Shown here: piece after piece, positions 1-8,022 of the stretch | How the letters are laid out: the number at the start of each line of letters is the position of its first letter | Numbering within the stretch: the first letter of the stretch is position 1 | From: MTP4 sp052056915 | GTDB taxonomy: Archaea > Halobacteriota > Methanosarcinia > Methanosarcinales > Methanosarcinaceae | Reading direction: 5' to 3' | Assembly: GCF_052056915.1 (NCBI RefSeq) | Contig: NZ_CP195119.1 | Span: 3,782,001-3,846,000 of the forward strand | DNA: 64,000 nt | The notes under the pieces: generated by a model | What the model was told of the DNA's origin: nothing | What the model saw: only the letters and a program-made list of their open reading frames with translations | Databases searched by the model: none | Made by a program: the position numbers and the translations under genes

Positions 1-2
1 AA

Positions 3-614
3 AACGAGATTGCGGATACCACGCAGCTCAGTCCCGAAGTGTTCACGAAATATATCCAGAGCAGGCGCTCAACAAGGGTTTTCAAGGACAAGCCGGTCGA
101 AAAAGAAAAGATCGCCGGAATCCTGGAAGCGGTCCGCTTTGCCCCCTCGGGCATGAACGCCCAGCCCGTGAAGTGGCTCGTGATAAGCGACCCCGACGAG
201 GTCAAGAAGCTTGCAAGGCTCACGATCGACTGGATGCGCATGGTGGCAGAAAACGAAGACGCTGTGCACCCGTTAAAGCCGGTCTTCCCTGCCCTTGTCG
301 GCCTCTGGGACGCAGGCCTCGACCCCATCTGCCGCAGTGCTCCCTGCCTGGTTTATGCTTACGCCGAAAATACGCTTGCATATACCGACAGCATCATCGC
401 CCTGAGCACCTTTGACCTGCTGGCTCCTTCCTTTGAGCTTGGAACCTGCTGGGCAGGGCTCCTGCAAATCGGAGCCATGGAGTATCAGCCTTTGAAAGAT
501 GAAATGGGCATTCCCGAAGAGTATGTCCCGCAATACGCACTGATGGTAGGGTATCCGAAGTATAAATTCAAAAAGATTCCGGGAAGAAAGCAGGCGGACG
601 TTATCTGGAGATGA
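3..614 (+). CDS. Nitroreductase family protein (5' end outside window)
   Basis: The protein looks like an FMN-dependent nitroreductase-type oxidoreductase: near the first GTG (position 39) it reads SRRSTRVFKDKPV, followed by APSGMNAQP, which are the usual FMN-phosphate and flavin-contacting segments of this fold. The frame stays open to the left edge of the window (residues before the GTG read roughly NEIADTTQLSPE), so the real start probably lies upstream. Methanogens often carry forms with an N-terminal 4Fe-4S ferredoxin domain, and the linker-like residues before the GTG would fit that, but the domain itself is not in view. The natural substrate cannot be told from the sequence; electron transfer from ferredoxin to a quinone-like or nitro compound is only a family-level guess. 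The gene converges on the antiporter gene that ends at 674. Confidence 0.85.
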   Translation, partial: NEIADTTQLSPEVFTKYIQSRRSTRVFKDKPVEKEKIAGILEAVRFAPSGMNAQPVKWLVISDPDEVKKLARLTIDWMRMVAENEDAVHPLKPVFPALVGLWDAGLDPICRSAPCLVYAYAENTLAYTDSIIALSTFDLLAPSFELGTCWAGLLQIGAMEYQPLKDEMGIPEEYVPQYALMVGYPKYKFKKIPGRKQADVIWR

Positions 615-673
615 TTTTTCCGGATGACTGAAATTTACTTATGACCTGAATTTACTTTTTTTACCTTCGGAAC

Positions 674-2734
674 TCATTCAAAAAATCTCCTGGCATCGTG
701 CAGGTTGCGAGGTTTTCCAAGCAGGATGCAGACATCACTTGCCTGAATGAGGGAACAGCCTTCAGGGTTGTGTATCATATCCGAGTCCCTGCGAACCGAA
801 AGGACGGTTACTCCGTGCTTTTTTCGGAGTTCCATATCTGCGAGGGTCTTTCCGGCTATTTCGGAACCTTCATTAACTCTTATTATAGTGATTTCCAGCC
901 CAGGGAGGTCTTTTCTGATGTTGAAATTAACGGTTTTTCCCTCGGAGAGCTTTCGCAGCATCCCGTAGCCGTCAGCCCGGACTTCTCTGACGAATTTCTC
1001 GATGTCTTCCCCGGGGATCAGGTACTTTTTAAGAAGGCGGACAAAGACCTCAACTGAAGTCTCATACTCTTCGGGAATGACTTCTTCGGCGCCCAGGGCG
1101 TGCAGGGGTTCCATTTCGCGCAGGTAGCGGGTCCTTGCAATGATATGGATTTTAGGGTTCAGGTGTTTTACCATTTTCACGGCCTTCCTGGTAGCAGCAG
1201 GGTCTGAAATCCCAATAACAAGAATACGTGCATCCCTTATTCCGGCATGTTCCATTACAGCTTCGTAAGTGGCGTCCCCATAGTAGATCCGTTCCCCTCT
1301 GGCTTTTTCCCGACGGACTATTTCAGGGTTTATCTCTATAATGATATAGGGAATACCCGCGGTTTTTGCTGCTTTTGAAACCGTCCTGCCGTTAAAACCA
1401 TACCCGACAATTATAAGGTGGTCGTTAAGCTTGAGCTCGTCACCAGCCTCAATTTTCCCGGAACCTGGGTACGATTTATCGGAATGTAGTTTGTCAGGGT
1501 GCAGCTTACCGAAATGCCGTTTGTCAGAGCGCAGTCTACCGGAATAGAGCCCATGCACCAGTTTCGTGTCGGAAACCTTCCTGAGGAAGAAGTCCACAAC
1601 TCCGGGAGACCCGTTTATAACAAAGGGGGTGATGCCCATCGTGAGTATTGAAACAGCAAGGAAAGTCTGGTAAGTGTTTTGGTCCAGAAGATTGAATTCC
1701 AGGCCGAACTTCGAAAGGACGAAGGAGAACTCCCCTACCTGGGATAAGGCAAGCCCCGTGAGCAGGGTTGTGCGGAGAGGATAGCCTAGTAAAAAGGTTG
1801 CAATGGCTCCGGAAAGTGCTTTCAGGAAGACGACGGCAAAAGCCATCAGGATGAAGACATGGGGATTTTCCAGGAAATACTGCACATCCAGCAGCATGCC
1901 AATGGACACGAAAAAAAAGCTCATGAAGACATCTTTAAAAGGCGTGATGTAACCCGTGGTCTGCTGGCTGTATTCGGATTCGGAAATGACCAGTCCTGCC
2001 AGAAAAGCCCCAAGGGCAAGGGATAGCCCTGCACTGGAAGTCAGGAGGGCCGTTGAAAGGCAGATGAAAATAACACTCAGAAGAAACAGTTCCCTGCTGC
2101 GAGTCCAGGCAACGTAATAGAGCAGCCTGGGAACAATATAGCGGGCACTCAGAATGACTAACAGGATGATCCCTACCCCTTTAAAGAGGAGGATTAAAAG
2201 CGAACCCGTAACTCCTTCCGAACCCCCTGCCAGCAGAGGTGTGACAAGGATCATGGGCACGATAATGATATCCTGGAAGATCAGAACTGCAAGCGAGGTT
2301 CTCCCGTGGGGGCTGTAGACCTCGGATTTTTCCTGAAGGATTTTGAGCACTATTGCGGTGCTGCTCAGGGAAATGAGAAAACCTATGAACACCGAACTTG
2401 CCCTGCTGAAACCCATCTGCGTACATAGCAGGAAAACCAGTAAAATTGTCAGAAGGATCTGGAGAGAACCACCTGCAAGTACGGTCTTTTTTATCTCCCA
2501 GAGTTCCTTGATGGAAAGCTCAACCCCAATAATAAATAGCAGAAAGATGACCCCAAACTCCGCAAGGATTTCCACTCCCTGAGTCTCTCCAATCAGTCCC
2601 AGTCCATAAGGCCCCAAAAGCATACCGGTTACAAGGAAACCCAGCACCGAAGGAACTGCAAATTTGTGGAATATGGAAAGAAGAAGAATAGATACCCCAA
2701 GTATGATGTCGATGTTTCCTAACAATGATTCCAT
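674..2734 (-). CDS. Kef-type (CPA2) monovalent cation:proton antiporter with TrkA-N/TrkA-C domains
   Basis: Residues 1-385 form about 12 hydrophobic segments typical of the CPA2 sodium/hydrogen exchanger fold. A soluble TrkA-N (RCK) nucleotide-binding domain starts near residue 435 with the Rossmann turn GYGFNGRT, and a TrkA-C ligand domain fills the last 90 residues. Length (686) is normal for archaeal KefB-like antiporters. The family exchanges K+ or Na+ for H+ across the cell membrane and is gated by nucleotide or ligand binding to the cytoplasmic domains. Between membrane and RCK parts, about residues 395-425, lies a Lys/His/Asp-rich linker made of short imperfect repeats (LRSDKRH, LHPDKLHSDK), apparently expanded from a 15-18 bp DNA repeat. 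The start ATG at 2734 is preceded by GGAGAACAATT. It is transcribed alone, with a TATA box near 2788-2797. Confidence 0.93.
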   Translation of the reverse strand: MESLLGNIDIILGVSILLLSIFHKFAVPSVLGFLVTGMLLGPYGLGLIGETQGVEILAEFGVIFLLFIIGVELSIKELWEIKKTVLAGGSLQILLTILLVFLLCTQMGFSRASSVFIGFLISLSSTAIVLKILQEKSEVYSPHGRTSLAVLIFQDIIIVPMILVTPLLAGGSEGVTGSLLILLFKGVGIILLVILSARYIVPRLLYYVAWTRSRELFLLSVIFICLSTALLTSSAGLSLALGAFLAGLVISESEYSQQTTGYITPFKDVFMSFFFVSIGMLLDVQYFLENPHVFILMAFAVVFLKALSGAIATFLLGYPLRTTLLTGLALSQVGEFSFVLSKFGLEFNLLDQNTYQTFLAVSILTMGITPFVINGSPGVVDFFLRKVSDTKLVHGLYSGRLRSDKRHFGKLHPDKLHSDKSYPGSGKIEAGDELKLNDHLIIVGYGFNGRTVSKAAKTAGIPYIIIEINPEIVRREKARGERIYYGDATYEAVMEHAGIRDARILVIGISDPAATRKAVKMVKHLNPKIHIIARTRYLREMEPLHALGAEEVIPEEYETSVEVFVRLLKKYLIPGEDIEKFVREVRADGYGMLRKLSEGKTVNFNIRKDLPGLEITIIRVNEGSEIAGKTLADMELRKKHGVTVLSVRRDSDMIHNPEGCSLIQASDVCILLGKPRNLHDARRFFE

Positions 2735-2787
2735 AATTGTTCTCCGGCGAAGCAGTGTAATTGAATCGCTTGATCAAATATTTTTTA

Positions 2788-2797
2788 CATATATACT
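2788..2797 (-). promoter_or_regulatory. Putative TATA box for the Kef-type antiporter gene
   Basis: On the minus strand the sequence reads AGTATATATG about 54 bases upstream of the antiporter ATG, leaving room for transcription to begin near 2768-2763 and for a short leader carrying the GGAGAA ribosome-binding site. This is inferred from position and composition only; the surrounding spacer (2735-3138) is AT-rich and holds no gene I can support. Confidence 0.4.
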
Positions 2798-3138
2798 TCT
2801 TTCAGGGATAAGCGAGGTAGTAATAAATATGGGCTGAAAGGCAATAAAAATCAGCACTAAAGAGATAAAAACGAAATATAAGCAGATGTCTGCATATTGT
2901 ATTATATTAGCATATTAAAAGATTTTAAACATTACGGAAAATTTTCTTTATATCGAAATACCTGAAAACCCATGGTGACACTTCTGACCCCGGCAAAAAC
3001 CAGAGGTAGAAACGAAGACCGAACGAGAAGTGACCATAGATTGACGCAAAACAGGATCTATCTCATTGAAAACACAATCATAGAGCTAAAAAATCGGAAG
3101 TTATGGAGCTGAATATCATTGCAAGTTTTTGAAGATAC

Positions 3139-3148
3139 CTATATATAA
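3139..3148 (+). promoter_or_regulatory. Putative TATA box, leaderless promoter of the fused toxin-antitoxin gene
   Basis: The sequence CTATATATAA is centred about 26 bases before the ATG at 3171, the usual archaeal distance from TATA box to transcription start. No Shine-Dalgarno sequence precedes that ATG, so the mRNA is probably leaderless. Confidence 0.5.
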
Positions 3149-3170
3149 CAGACAATTCAACATTTAAAGT

Positions 3171-3650
3171 ATGGGAACTCCGGAGTTTGAGAAAAAGGTT
3201 ATGGAAGAACTTAACTTCATCAAAAAACAGCTCGGGGAAATAAGGGAGCACATGGTTGACATAGATACCATCCTTACCTGGGAAGAAAATGAACTCCTAA
3301 AAGCAAGTTTTCAAAATGAAGCGGAAGGGAAACTGAAATCCCTGAAAAAAATGGAAGAAGAAATGGGCTTAAAGAAAGACCATGAGTCCGACATATTTGA
3401 AATTTTTCTTGATGAAGACTCCCAATCTTTCCTGGAAAAATCCAACCTGTATACGGATTATCGGACAATGGAAATCATCAAAAAGCTAACAACCGACCCT
3501 ATGCCCCCCGGAGCAAAGAGGATTATCGAGAGCAGGGAAGAACTCATCAGGTTGAGAGCCGGACACTACAGGTTCCTGTACAGGATAAATTTCGGGAAAA
3601 GTCAAATAATCGTTTTGAAGATCGAACACTTAAAATGTACCTACTGCTAA
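3171..3650 (+). CDS. Fused RelB-like antitoxin / RelE-like toxin protein
   Basis: The first 65 residues (KKVMEELNFIKKQLGEIREH, then VDIDTILTWEENELL) look like the short coiled-coil antitoxins that archaea pair with RelE toxins. From residue about 80 the protein resembles a RelE/ParE-type toxin: FEIFLDEDSQSFLEK, then DPMPPGAKRI, then a C-terminal strand pair RAGHYRFLYRI and IIVLKIEH. RelE-type toxins normally cut ribosome-bound mRNA and are held inactive by a separate antitoxin. Here both halves lie in a single open frame of 159 residues with no stop or second start between them. The basic/aromatic C-terminal end usual in active RelE (HRREVYR-like) is replaced by HLKCTYC, so the toxin part may be inactive. 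No partner gene is adjacent. Family assignment is fairly firm; activity is unknown. Confidence 0.75.
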   Translation: MGTPEFEKKVMEELNFIKKQLGEIREHMVDIDTILTWEENELLKASFQNEAEGKLKSLKKMEEEMGLKKDHESDIFEIFLDEDSQSFLEKSNLYTDYRTMEIIKKLTTDPMPPGAKRIIESREELIRLRAGHYRFLYRINFGKSQIIVLKIEHLKCTYC

Positions 3651-3719
3651 TGAATTTCACATATTTAAGAAAAATGACCGTAAAGTCCTGAAATGTTATC
3701 CTTCTTTGTCACTTACAAG

Positions 3720-4472
3720 TTATCTAGCTAAAACCCGCCACACCGGCTTCTTCCCCTCAAACTTTTCAAGCTTTTCTCCTTCAACCCTCTCAAATTCTCC
3801 TCCTTCAACCCTCTCAAGCTCTCCCCTCTCAACCAGGTCAGCCAGAATATCAAGAAGTTCTTCTTCCCCGATTTCTATCTCGTACCTCTCCTTAAGTCCG
3901 GCTAAGATCCCGGAAAGGTCCCGGGTCCTGTCTCCAATGACTTTTACAGTAAATCCAGCCAGGTCTTCATAGAGGGCCCAGGGATAGATGATCCAGCGCC
4001 ATTTGATGATTTTCTGCGCGTAAAAATCCGGGGTAAAGGCGGAACAGGTCTTGTGCTGGAGCACGGCAGTCCTGACCTCTGCGGGGTTCAGGCTCTGCAC
4101 ATAGTCGACAGCAAGGCAAAGTGTCTCCCCGGTGTCGGTCACATCGTCCACGATAAGCACTTTTTTTCCGCTTATGTCCACGGGAATTGGAAATTTGATC
4201 CGGGCTTCTTCCTGCATGTCCGCAGCCCGGGTGTAGTGTTCGATCTTCATGGAGCAAAGGTCATTGAAAAGGAGAAAATCCGCAACCATCCTCGCCGGTA
4301 CATAGCCTCCCCTCCCTATGGCTACGATCAGGTCAGGCTGGAAGCCGGAAGCCTTGATTTTCCGGGCGAGTAACCTGGAAAGCCTGCAGGCTTCCCTGAA
4401 ACTGATCAGTTCGCACCTGAATGAGTCCTGCTCTACCGGAGAGCGCCGGAACTGCTTGCTCTTCTCCTGCAT
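3720..4472 (-). CDS. Phosphoribosyltransferase (archaeal xanthine/guanine PRTase-like)
   Basis: The PRPP-binding loop VLIVDDVTDTGET sits near residues 108-120, and upstream GRGGYVPARM supplies the pyrophosphate-binding loop of type I phosphoribosyltransferases. The aromatic stretch KIIKWRWIIYPW follows the pattern of archaeal guanine/xanthine PRTases, which salvage a purine base onto PRPP in the cytoplasm. The family core is about 190 residues; this protein has 250. The extra C-terminal part (ERYEIEIGEEELLDILADLV) resembles a small helical extension and ends in three copies of a Glu-rich repeat (ERVEGGE, ERVEGE, EKFEGK) created by an 18-24 bp DNA repeat. No strong ribosome-binding site precedes the ATG at 4472. 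The exact base specificity is not determinable from sequence alone. Confidence 0.85.
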   Translation of the reverse strand: MQEKSKQFRRSPVEQDSFRCELISFREACRLSRLLARKIKASGFQPDLIVAIGRGGYVPARMVADFLLFNDLCSMKIEHYTRAADMQEEARIKFPIPVDISGKKVLIVDDVTDTGETLCLAVDYVQSLNPAEVRTAVLQHKTCSAFTPDFYAQKIIKWRWIIYPWALYEDLAGFTVKVIGDRTRDLSGILAGLKERYEIEIGEEELLDILADLVERGELERVEGGEFERVEGEKLEKFEGKKPVWRVLAR

Positions 4473-4559
4473 CTTGCTAAATTTTCCGTTAACAGATTTG
4501 CCATATGCCGATTAACCAATTGTCTATTAATCATCGGACAAAACCGTAATACGATCAAC

Positions 4560-4694
4560 CATCAATCAATTGACCATCAATCAATTGACCAACAATCAAT
4601 TGACCATCAATCAATTTATCATCAATCAATTTATCATCAATCAATTTATCATCAGTCAATTGACCATCAATCAATTGACCAACATTCATGTGAT
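4560..4694. repeat. Tandem repeat, 15-bp unit, about 9 copies
   Basis: Units of the form CATCAATCAATTGAC or CATCAATCAATTTAT start at 4560, 4575, 4590, 4605, 4620, 4635, 4650 and 4665, with a decayed ninth copy at 4680. The array fills the spacer between the phosphoribosyltransferase start and the lipoprotein stop. No spacers are present, so this is a minisatellite and not a CRISPR. Confidence 0.95.
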
Positions 4695-4716
4695 CAACCT
4701 TCAATAGATCAACCGG

Positions 4717-5661
4717 TCAATACCCGGAAGACCCTGAAGCCTCGGTTACTGAAATCTCGTACTCAGGGGAGAATACTTCGGCATCATCAACCACAGCATA
4801 GGCTCTGAAATAGATGTCACCGGAAAGTGGAGCCCTCAGCCTGAACTCGAATTCTTTGGGAGCGGTACCGCCCTGGGGAGAACTTTTTGTCGGATAGTCA
4901 GCCAGGCTTTCATTCCCGCTTTCGGACCCGCTTATAATTGCGGTCTCACTTATTTCCCCGGGGGTTCCGCCCGTAACTTCCCAGTTAACGGTAAAGTATT
5001 CCCCGCTCTCAACGCTAGTGGGATAGTCAAGCACCTCGATCCCCTGAGATCCGCCTGAAGCTCCTTCGGATTCGTTTTCAATCTCTGGTTCAATCTCTGG
5101 TTCAATCTCTGGTTCAATCTCTGGTTCAATCTCTGGTTCAAGCCCTGGTTCAAGCACTTCTATGCTTTGTTCATCAGACCAGTAACTGGTTTCGTCAACA
5201 ATTGCGTGAGCCCTGAAATACACCGTACCTGCCTCCTCAAGCACCAGCGAGTCTTCGAATTCGGCAGGAATCGACCCGTTTTTCGGGACGGTCAGAAAGG
5301 GGTAGCTCTCCAGGGTCAACTCCCCGCTTACGGATTCGGGGCCGTAGTGGACGGCAGTATGCGGGATTTCCGTTTCAACAGGGCTACTTACCTGCCAGCG
5401 GACCAGGAAACTCTGCCCCACTTCCACGGATGAGGGGGCTTCAAGCACCTCAACACTGATTTCCCCACCTTCGACACCTTCGGCACCTTCTACGGCTTCC
5501 TCAGCATCTTCAACTTCCGGAGCCGGGATTTCTTCAGGAAGCGGAATATCTTCAGGAACCGGCTCTATTCCTTCATCCCCTTCTTCTTCCGCACAGCCGG
5601 ATGCAAACAAAAGGACAGCAATGCAAATCAAGACATACAAAGTATGAACCACTCGCTTCAT
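4717..5661 (-). CDS. Secreted lipoprotein with two Ig-like repeats and a Glu-Pro linker
   Basis: The start is placed at the ATG at 5661 because GGAGGG lies about 10 bases upstream; an ATG 21 bases earlier has no such site. The product begins MKRVVHTLYVL, then a hydrophobic stretch and the lipobox LFASGC, so it should be an envelope lipoprotein. Two homologous beta-sandwich-like repeats follow (each with a VEVG/VESG turn, a VRWQV or VNWEV strand and a late YFRAHAIVD or YFRAYAVVD strand), separated by a linker of repeated EIEP units. Such repeats usually mediate protein or surface binding. It is the last gene of a leftward run with the DUF3179, CcdA-like and TlpA-like genes, so a shared extracytoplasmic role is plausible. 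No enzymatic motif is visible and I do not recognise a named family. Confidence 0.8.
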   Translation of the reverse strand: MKRVVHTLYVLICIAVLLFASGCAEEEGDEGIEPVPEDIPLPEEIPAPEVEDAEEAVEGAEGVEGGEISVEVLEAPSSVEVGQSFLVRWQVSSPVETEIPHTAVHYGPESVSGELTLESYPFLTVPKNGSIPAEFEDSLVLEEAGTVYFRAHAIVDETSYWSDEQSIEVLEPGLEPEIEPEIEPEIEPEIEPEIENESEGASGGSQGIEVLDYPTSVESGEYFTVNWEVTGGTPGEISETAIISGSESGNESLADYPTKSSPQGGTAPKEFEFRLRAPLSGDIYFRAYAVVDDAEVFSPEYEISVTEASGSSGY

Positions 5662-5758
5662 AGACACAAACCCTCCATTCAATTTACCTGATTCGAATTA
5701 ACTTACTCAAATTACTTCATCAAACTTATCGGACTCAAATAACCGGAATCATAAGATT

Positions 5759-6757
5759 TTATTCAGCCTCATACAGCTCAGTCTCGGGGTGGAATGCATA
5801 CCAGGCAAACCAGAAATCTCTCTCCTTTACGATTTCATCTCCGGTTTCCAGGTTCGTGACGGTAACGATGCCTGCCTCGCCCCTTTCGACCTTAATCGGG
5901 ACGCCGTTCACGGTGTCCTCAATAACCCCCTCTTCAATCAGGTCGGACTCACGGTAGGCCTTGAAAACCCCGTCAACTTCGATCCCGAAGATCACGGTTT
6001 TTGGGTGTACCCCGCTGTCGTCCTCATTTTCCACCGGGAAAAAGAGGAAACTGTCCTCATAGTAGTTCCCGTAGGGGTCCCGCCCGTAAGGCCGGTCAAA
6101 GCCCGTGTCCTGGCTCAGGACTTCGGAATCCGGATGGGCTGCTTTCCAGTCTCTCCAGACCACCGTGTCAACAGAGATCGGATTTAACCTCGTGCCGGTC
6201 ATTTCCCCGACAATCGCAAGCCCGTCAATCTGGGTCCAGTAAGAGTCGGTCTTCCGGTCGTACATGACCAGGTTTGAATTGTAGAGTTTTCCCGAGACTC
6301 CGAACTCAACGTCCTCCCCGTCCAACGTGCGCTCATAAGCAATTCCCGAGCCGCAGAGAGGGCAGTATGTGATCAGGATGGGATCTCCCGCAATTTCGTC
6401 ATTTACGATCTCGTGCCAGACCATGATCTGAAGCGGATAAACCCTTTTTACATCCATGTAGATGAGTGCAAGCACCAGTTCGTCGTCCCGGATCCAGGCA
6501 TCAGCCTCCTCCACGCCCACGTACTTCGGGGAATCAATTGACGGGATCCCGTCTTTCGGAGGCCCCCCGGAAACCAGCTTATCAGGTTCTATAATGAACT
6601 TCTCCCCGTCCGAACCAACCCTGATTTCCAGTCCCTCCGGAGTCGTACCGACCACTTTCTCCTCCCCGTTTTCGATACAGCAACTGCTCAGGATGCCTGC
6701 AAGGATAAGCACAAACATCAAGAACATCCCAAGCCGCCTGTCCCTTTGCATAAGCAT
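5759..6757 (-). CDS. DUF3179 domain lipoprotein
   Basis: An N-terminal hydrophobic segment ends in the lipobox ILSSC. The rest matches the DUF3179 family: DGIPSIDSPKYVGV, then LITYCPLCGSGIAYERT with a CxxC pair, YNSNLVMYDRKTDSYW and GRDPYGNYYED. The family is found in secreted or anchored proteins of bacteria and archaea and its activity is unknown; the conserved CPLC site suggests redox or metal binding. Here it lies downstream of a TlpA-like thioredoxin and a CcdA-like electron carrier, which would fit reduction of that CxxC outside the membrane. That is inference from context. The start at 6757 follows a G-rich ribosome-binding site (GGGGGATT); another ATG lies two codons in. Confidence 0.88.
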   Translation of the reverse strand: MLMQRDRRLGMFLMFVLILAGILSSCCIENGEEKVVGTTPEGLEIRVGSDGEKFIIEPDKLVSGGPPKDGIPSIDSPKYVGVEEADAWIRDDELVLALIYMDVKRVYPLQIMVWHEIVNDEIAGDPILITYCPLCGSGIAYERTLDGEDVEFGVSGKLYNSNLVMYDRKTDSYWTQIDGLAIVGEMTGTRLNPISVDTVVWRDWKAAHPDSEVLSQDTGFDRPYGRDPYGNYYEDSFLFFPVENEDDSGVHPKTVIFGIEVDGVFKAYRESDLIEEGVIEDTVNGVPIKVERGEAGIVTVTNLETGDEIVKERDFWFAWYAFHPETELYEAE

Positions 6758-6828
6758 TCATAATCCCCCCATCAATGAAAATAATTAATAATACAATGGA
6801 TTTCCCGGACCTCTATTTTCTTTATACT

Positions 6829-7050
6829 ACTTTGCCTGAGTTCACTTTGCCTGAGTCCACTTTGCCTGAGTCCACTTTGCCTGAGTCCACTTTGCCTGAG
6901 TTCACTTTGCCTGAGTTCACTTTGCCTGAGTTCACTTTGCCTGAGTCCACTTTGCCTGAGTTCACTTTGCCTGAGTTCATTTTGCCTGAGTCCACTTTGC
7001 CTGAGTTCACTTTGCCTGAGTTCACTTTGCCTGAGTTCACTTTGCCTGAG
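6829..7050. repeat. Tandem repeat, 15-bp unit, about 15 copies
   Basis: The unit TTCACTTTGCCTGAG, alternating with TCCACTTTGCCTGAG (C/T at one position), repeats with exact 15-bp spacing between the CcdA-like and DUF3179 genes. Because 15 is divisible by three and the unit has no stop codon, the array is open in several frames on both strands, which creates long but unsupported open frames. The mix of two unit types suggests expansion by slippage or unequal exchange. Confidence 0.96.
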
Positions 7051-7099
7051 TCCTCTTCCCAGGTCTCATTATGCTTGTCCAACCTTTCCTGGAAACACC

Positions 7100-7762
7100 T
7101 CACCCGAATATCCTGAACACGAAAACCAGATAGTAAACGGAAACCACCAGCATGACAACCCCGGTAACCAGGTTGATATTTCTCCTGTTTTTGACCAGGA
7201 ACCCGATTATCTGCCTGCTCGACCGGGTGGAAACAGCCGAGAACAGCAGGAGGGGAAAGCCGATTCCCAGGCCGAAAAAGAGAAAGCGAAGCATATTTAC
7301 ACCAAAAGCCGGGCTGGAGACCGCAATTGCAAACAGGGTTGCGATAAATGCCGGCTGGCATGGGACCACTATTGCCCCGAAAAAGAAGCCGTAAAGAAAA
7401 GCAGTAACATAGGGATTCCCGACCCTGGGAGCCCGGCCCCTCGGAACGTACCTTGCCACGTCCACGTCGAAGATCAAGATGAGGCTGATAAAGATCAGGA
7501 TTCCGAATGCGATAGGGGACACAACTCCAATGACTTTTGTAAGGGAAACCTGCAAAACCGTTGTGAACACAAATCCCAGGATGAGCATGAAGGTAATGAC
7601 TCCTGCAGTGATGATCAGCCCGAATAAAATCAGCATTTTTCGGCTGCGTTCTTCTCCTTCCCCTCCGGGCCTCTTGCCAAGCTGGTTCGAAAGGTATGCT
7701 AAAAATCCCGGGTAGAGCGGGATAACACAGACCGCTGTCAAAGGAGTTAGCAGCCCGAGCAA
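7100..7762 (-). CDS. CcdA/DsbD-type transmembrane electron carrier
   Basis: About six hydrophobic segments, with GLLTPLTAVCVIPLYPGF at the N-terminus and GAIVVPCQPAFIATLFA in the second half, match the CcdA half of DsbD-type proteins. In that family one cysteine in each of these two segments carries electrons from cytoplasmic thioredoxin to thiol proteins outside the membrane; both cysteines are present. The neighbour at 8023-8625 is an anchored thioredoxin that would be the natural acceptor. The start is uncertain. The first standard codon in frame is TTG at 7762, but the frame is open with membrane-like sequence (INYLLEISRAF) back to an ATA at 7795, which is spaced nine bases from a strong GGGGGGAG at 7805-7812. 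Starting there would give the N-terminal helix expected of the family. Confidence 0.87.
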   Translation of the reverse strand: MLGLLTPLTAVCVIPLYPGFLAYLSNQLGKRPGGEGEERSRKMLILFGLIITAGVITFMLILGFVFTTVLQVSLTKVIGVVSPIAFGILIFISLILIFDVDVARYVPRGRAPRVGNPYVTAFLYGFFFGAIVVPCQPAFIATLFAIAVSSPAFGVNMLRFLFFGLGIGFPLLLFSAVSTRSSRQIIGFLVKNRRNINLVTGVVMLVVSVYYLVFVFRIFG

Positions 7763-8022
7763 AAAAGCCCTGGATATCTCCAGTAAATAATTTATCGTTT
7801 ATTGCTCCCCCCTTTAACACAGGAAATTCTCCAACTTGCCTGGCAATATTCCCTTTTTGAAACTCTCCGTGCAATCCGAAGCTTACCGGGAAACTTACCG
7901 GCCATCTGGTTTTACAGCCCCGAAAACTTAAACGCTTAATTTTCGAGCAATCAACGTCTACCTCAACAAAATTATTAGCACTGGGACTTGCAAGCAATCA
8001 AACCTGTCAGCAGTCAAACCTG

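Noticed and set aside
6775..7116. Plus-strand open frame coding TLPEF/TLPES repeats
   Set aside because: It is produced by a 15-bp repeat that has no stop codon; there is no ribosome-binding site and no sequence outside the repeat that looks like protein.
6822..7997. Minus-strand open frame of 391 residues ending in SGKVN/SGKVD repeats
   Set aside because: It overlaps the CcdA-like gene in another frame, has composition typical of an out-of-frame reading, and its tail is the 15-bp repeat.
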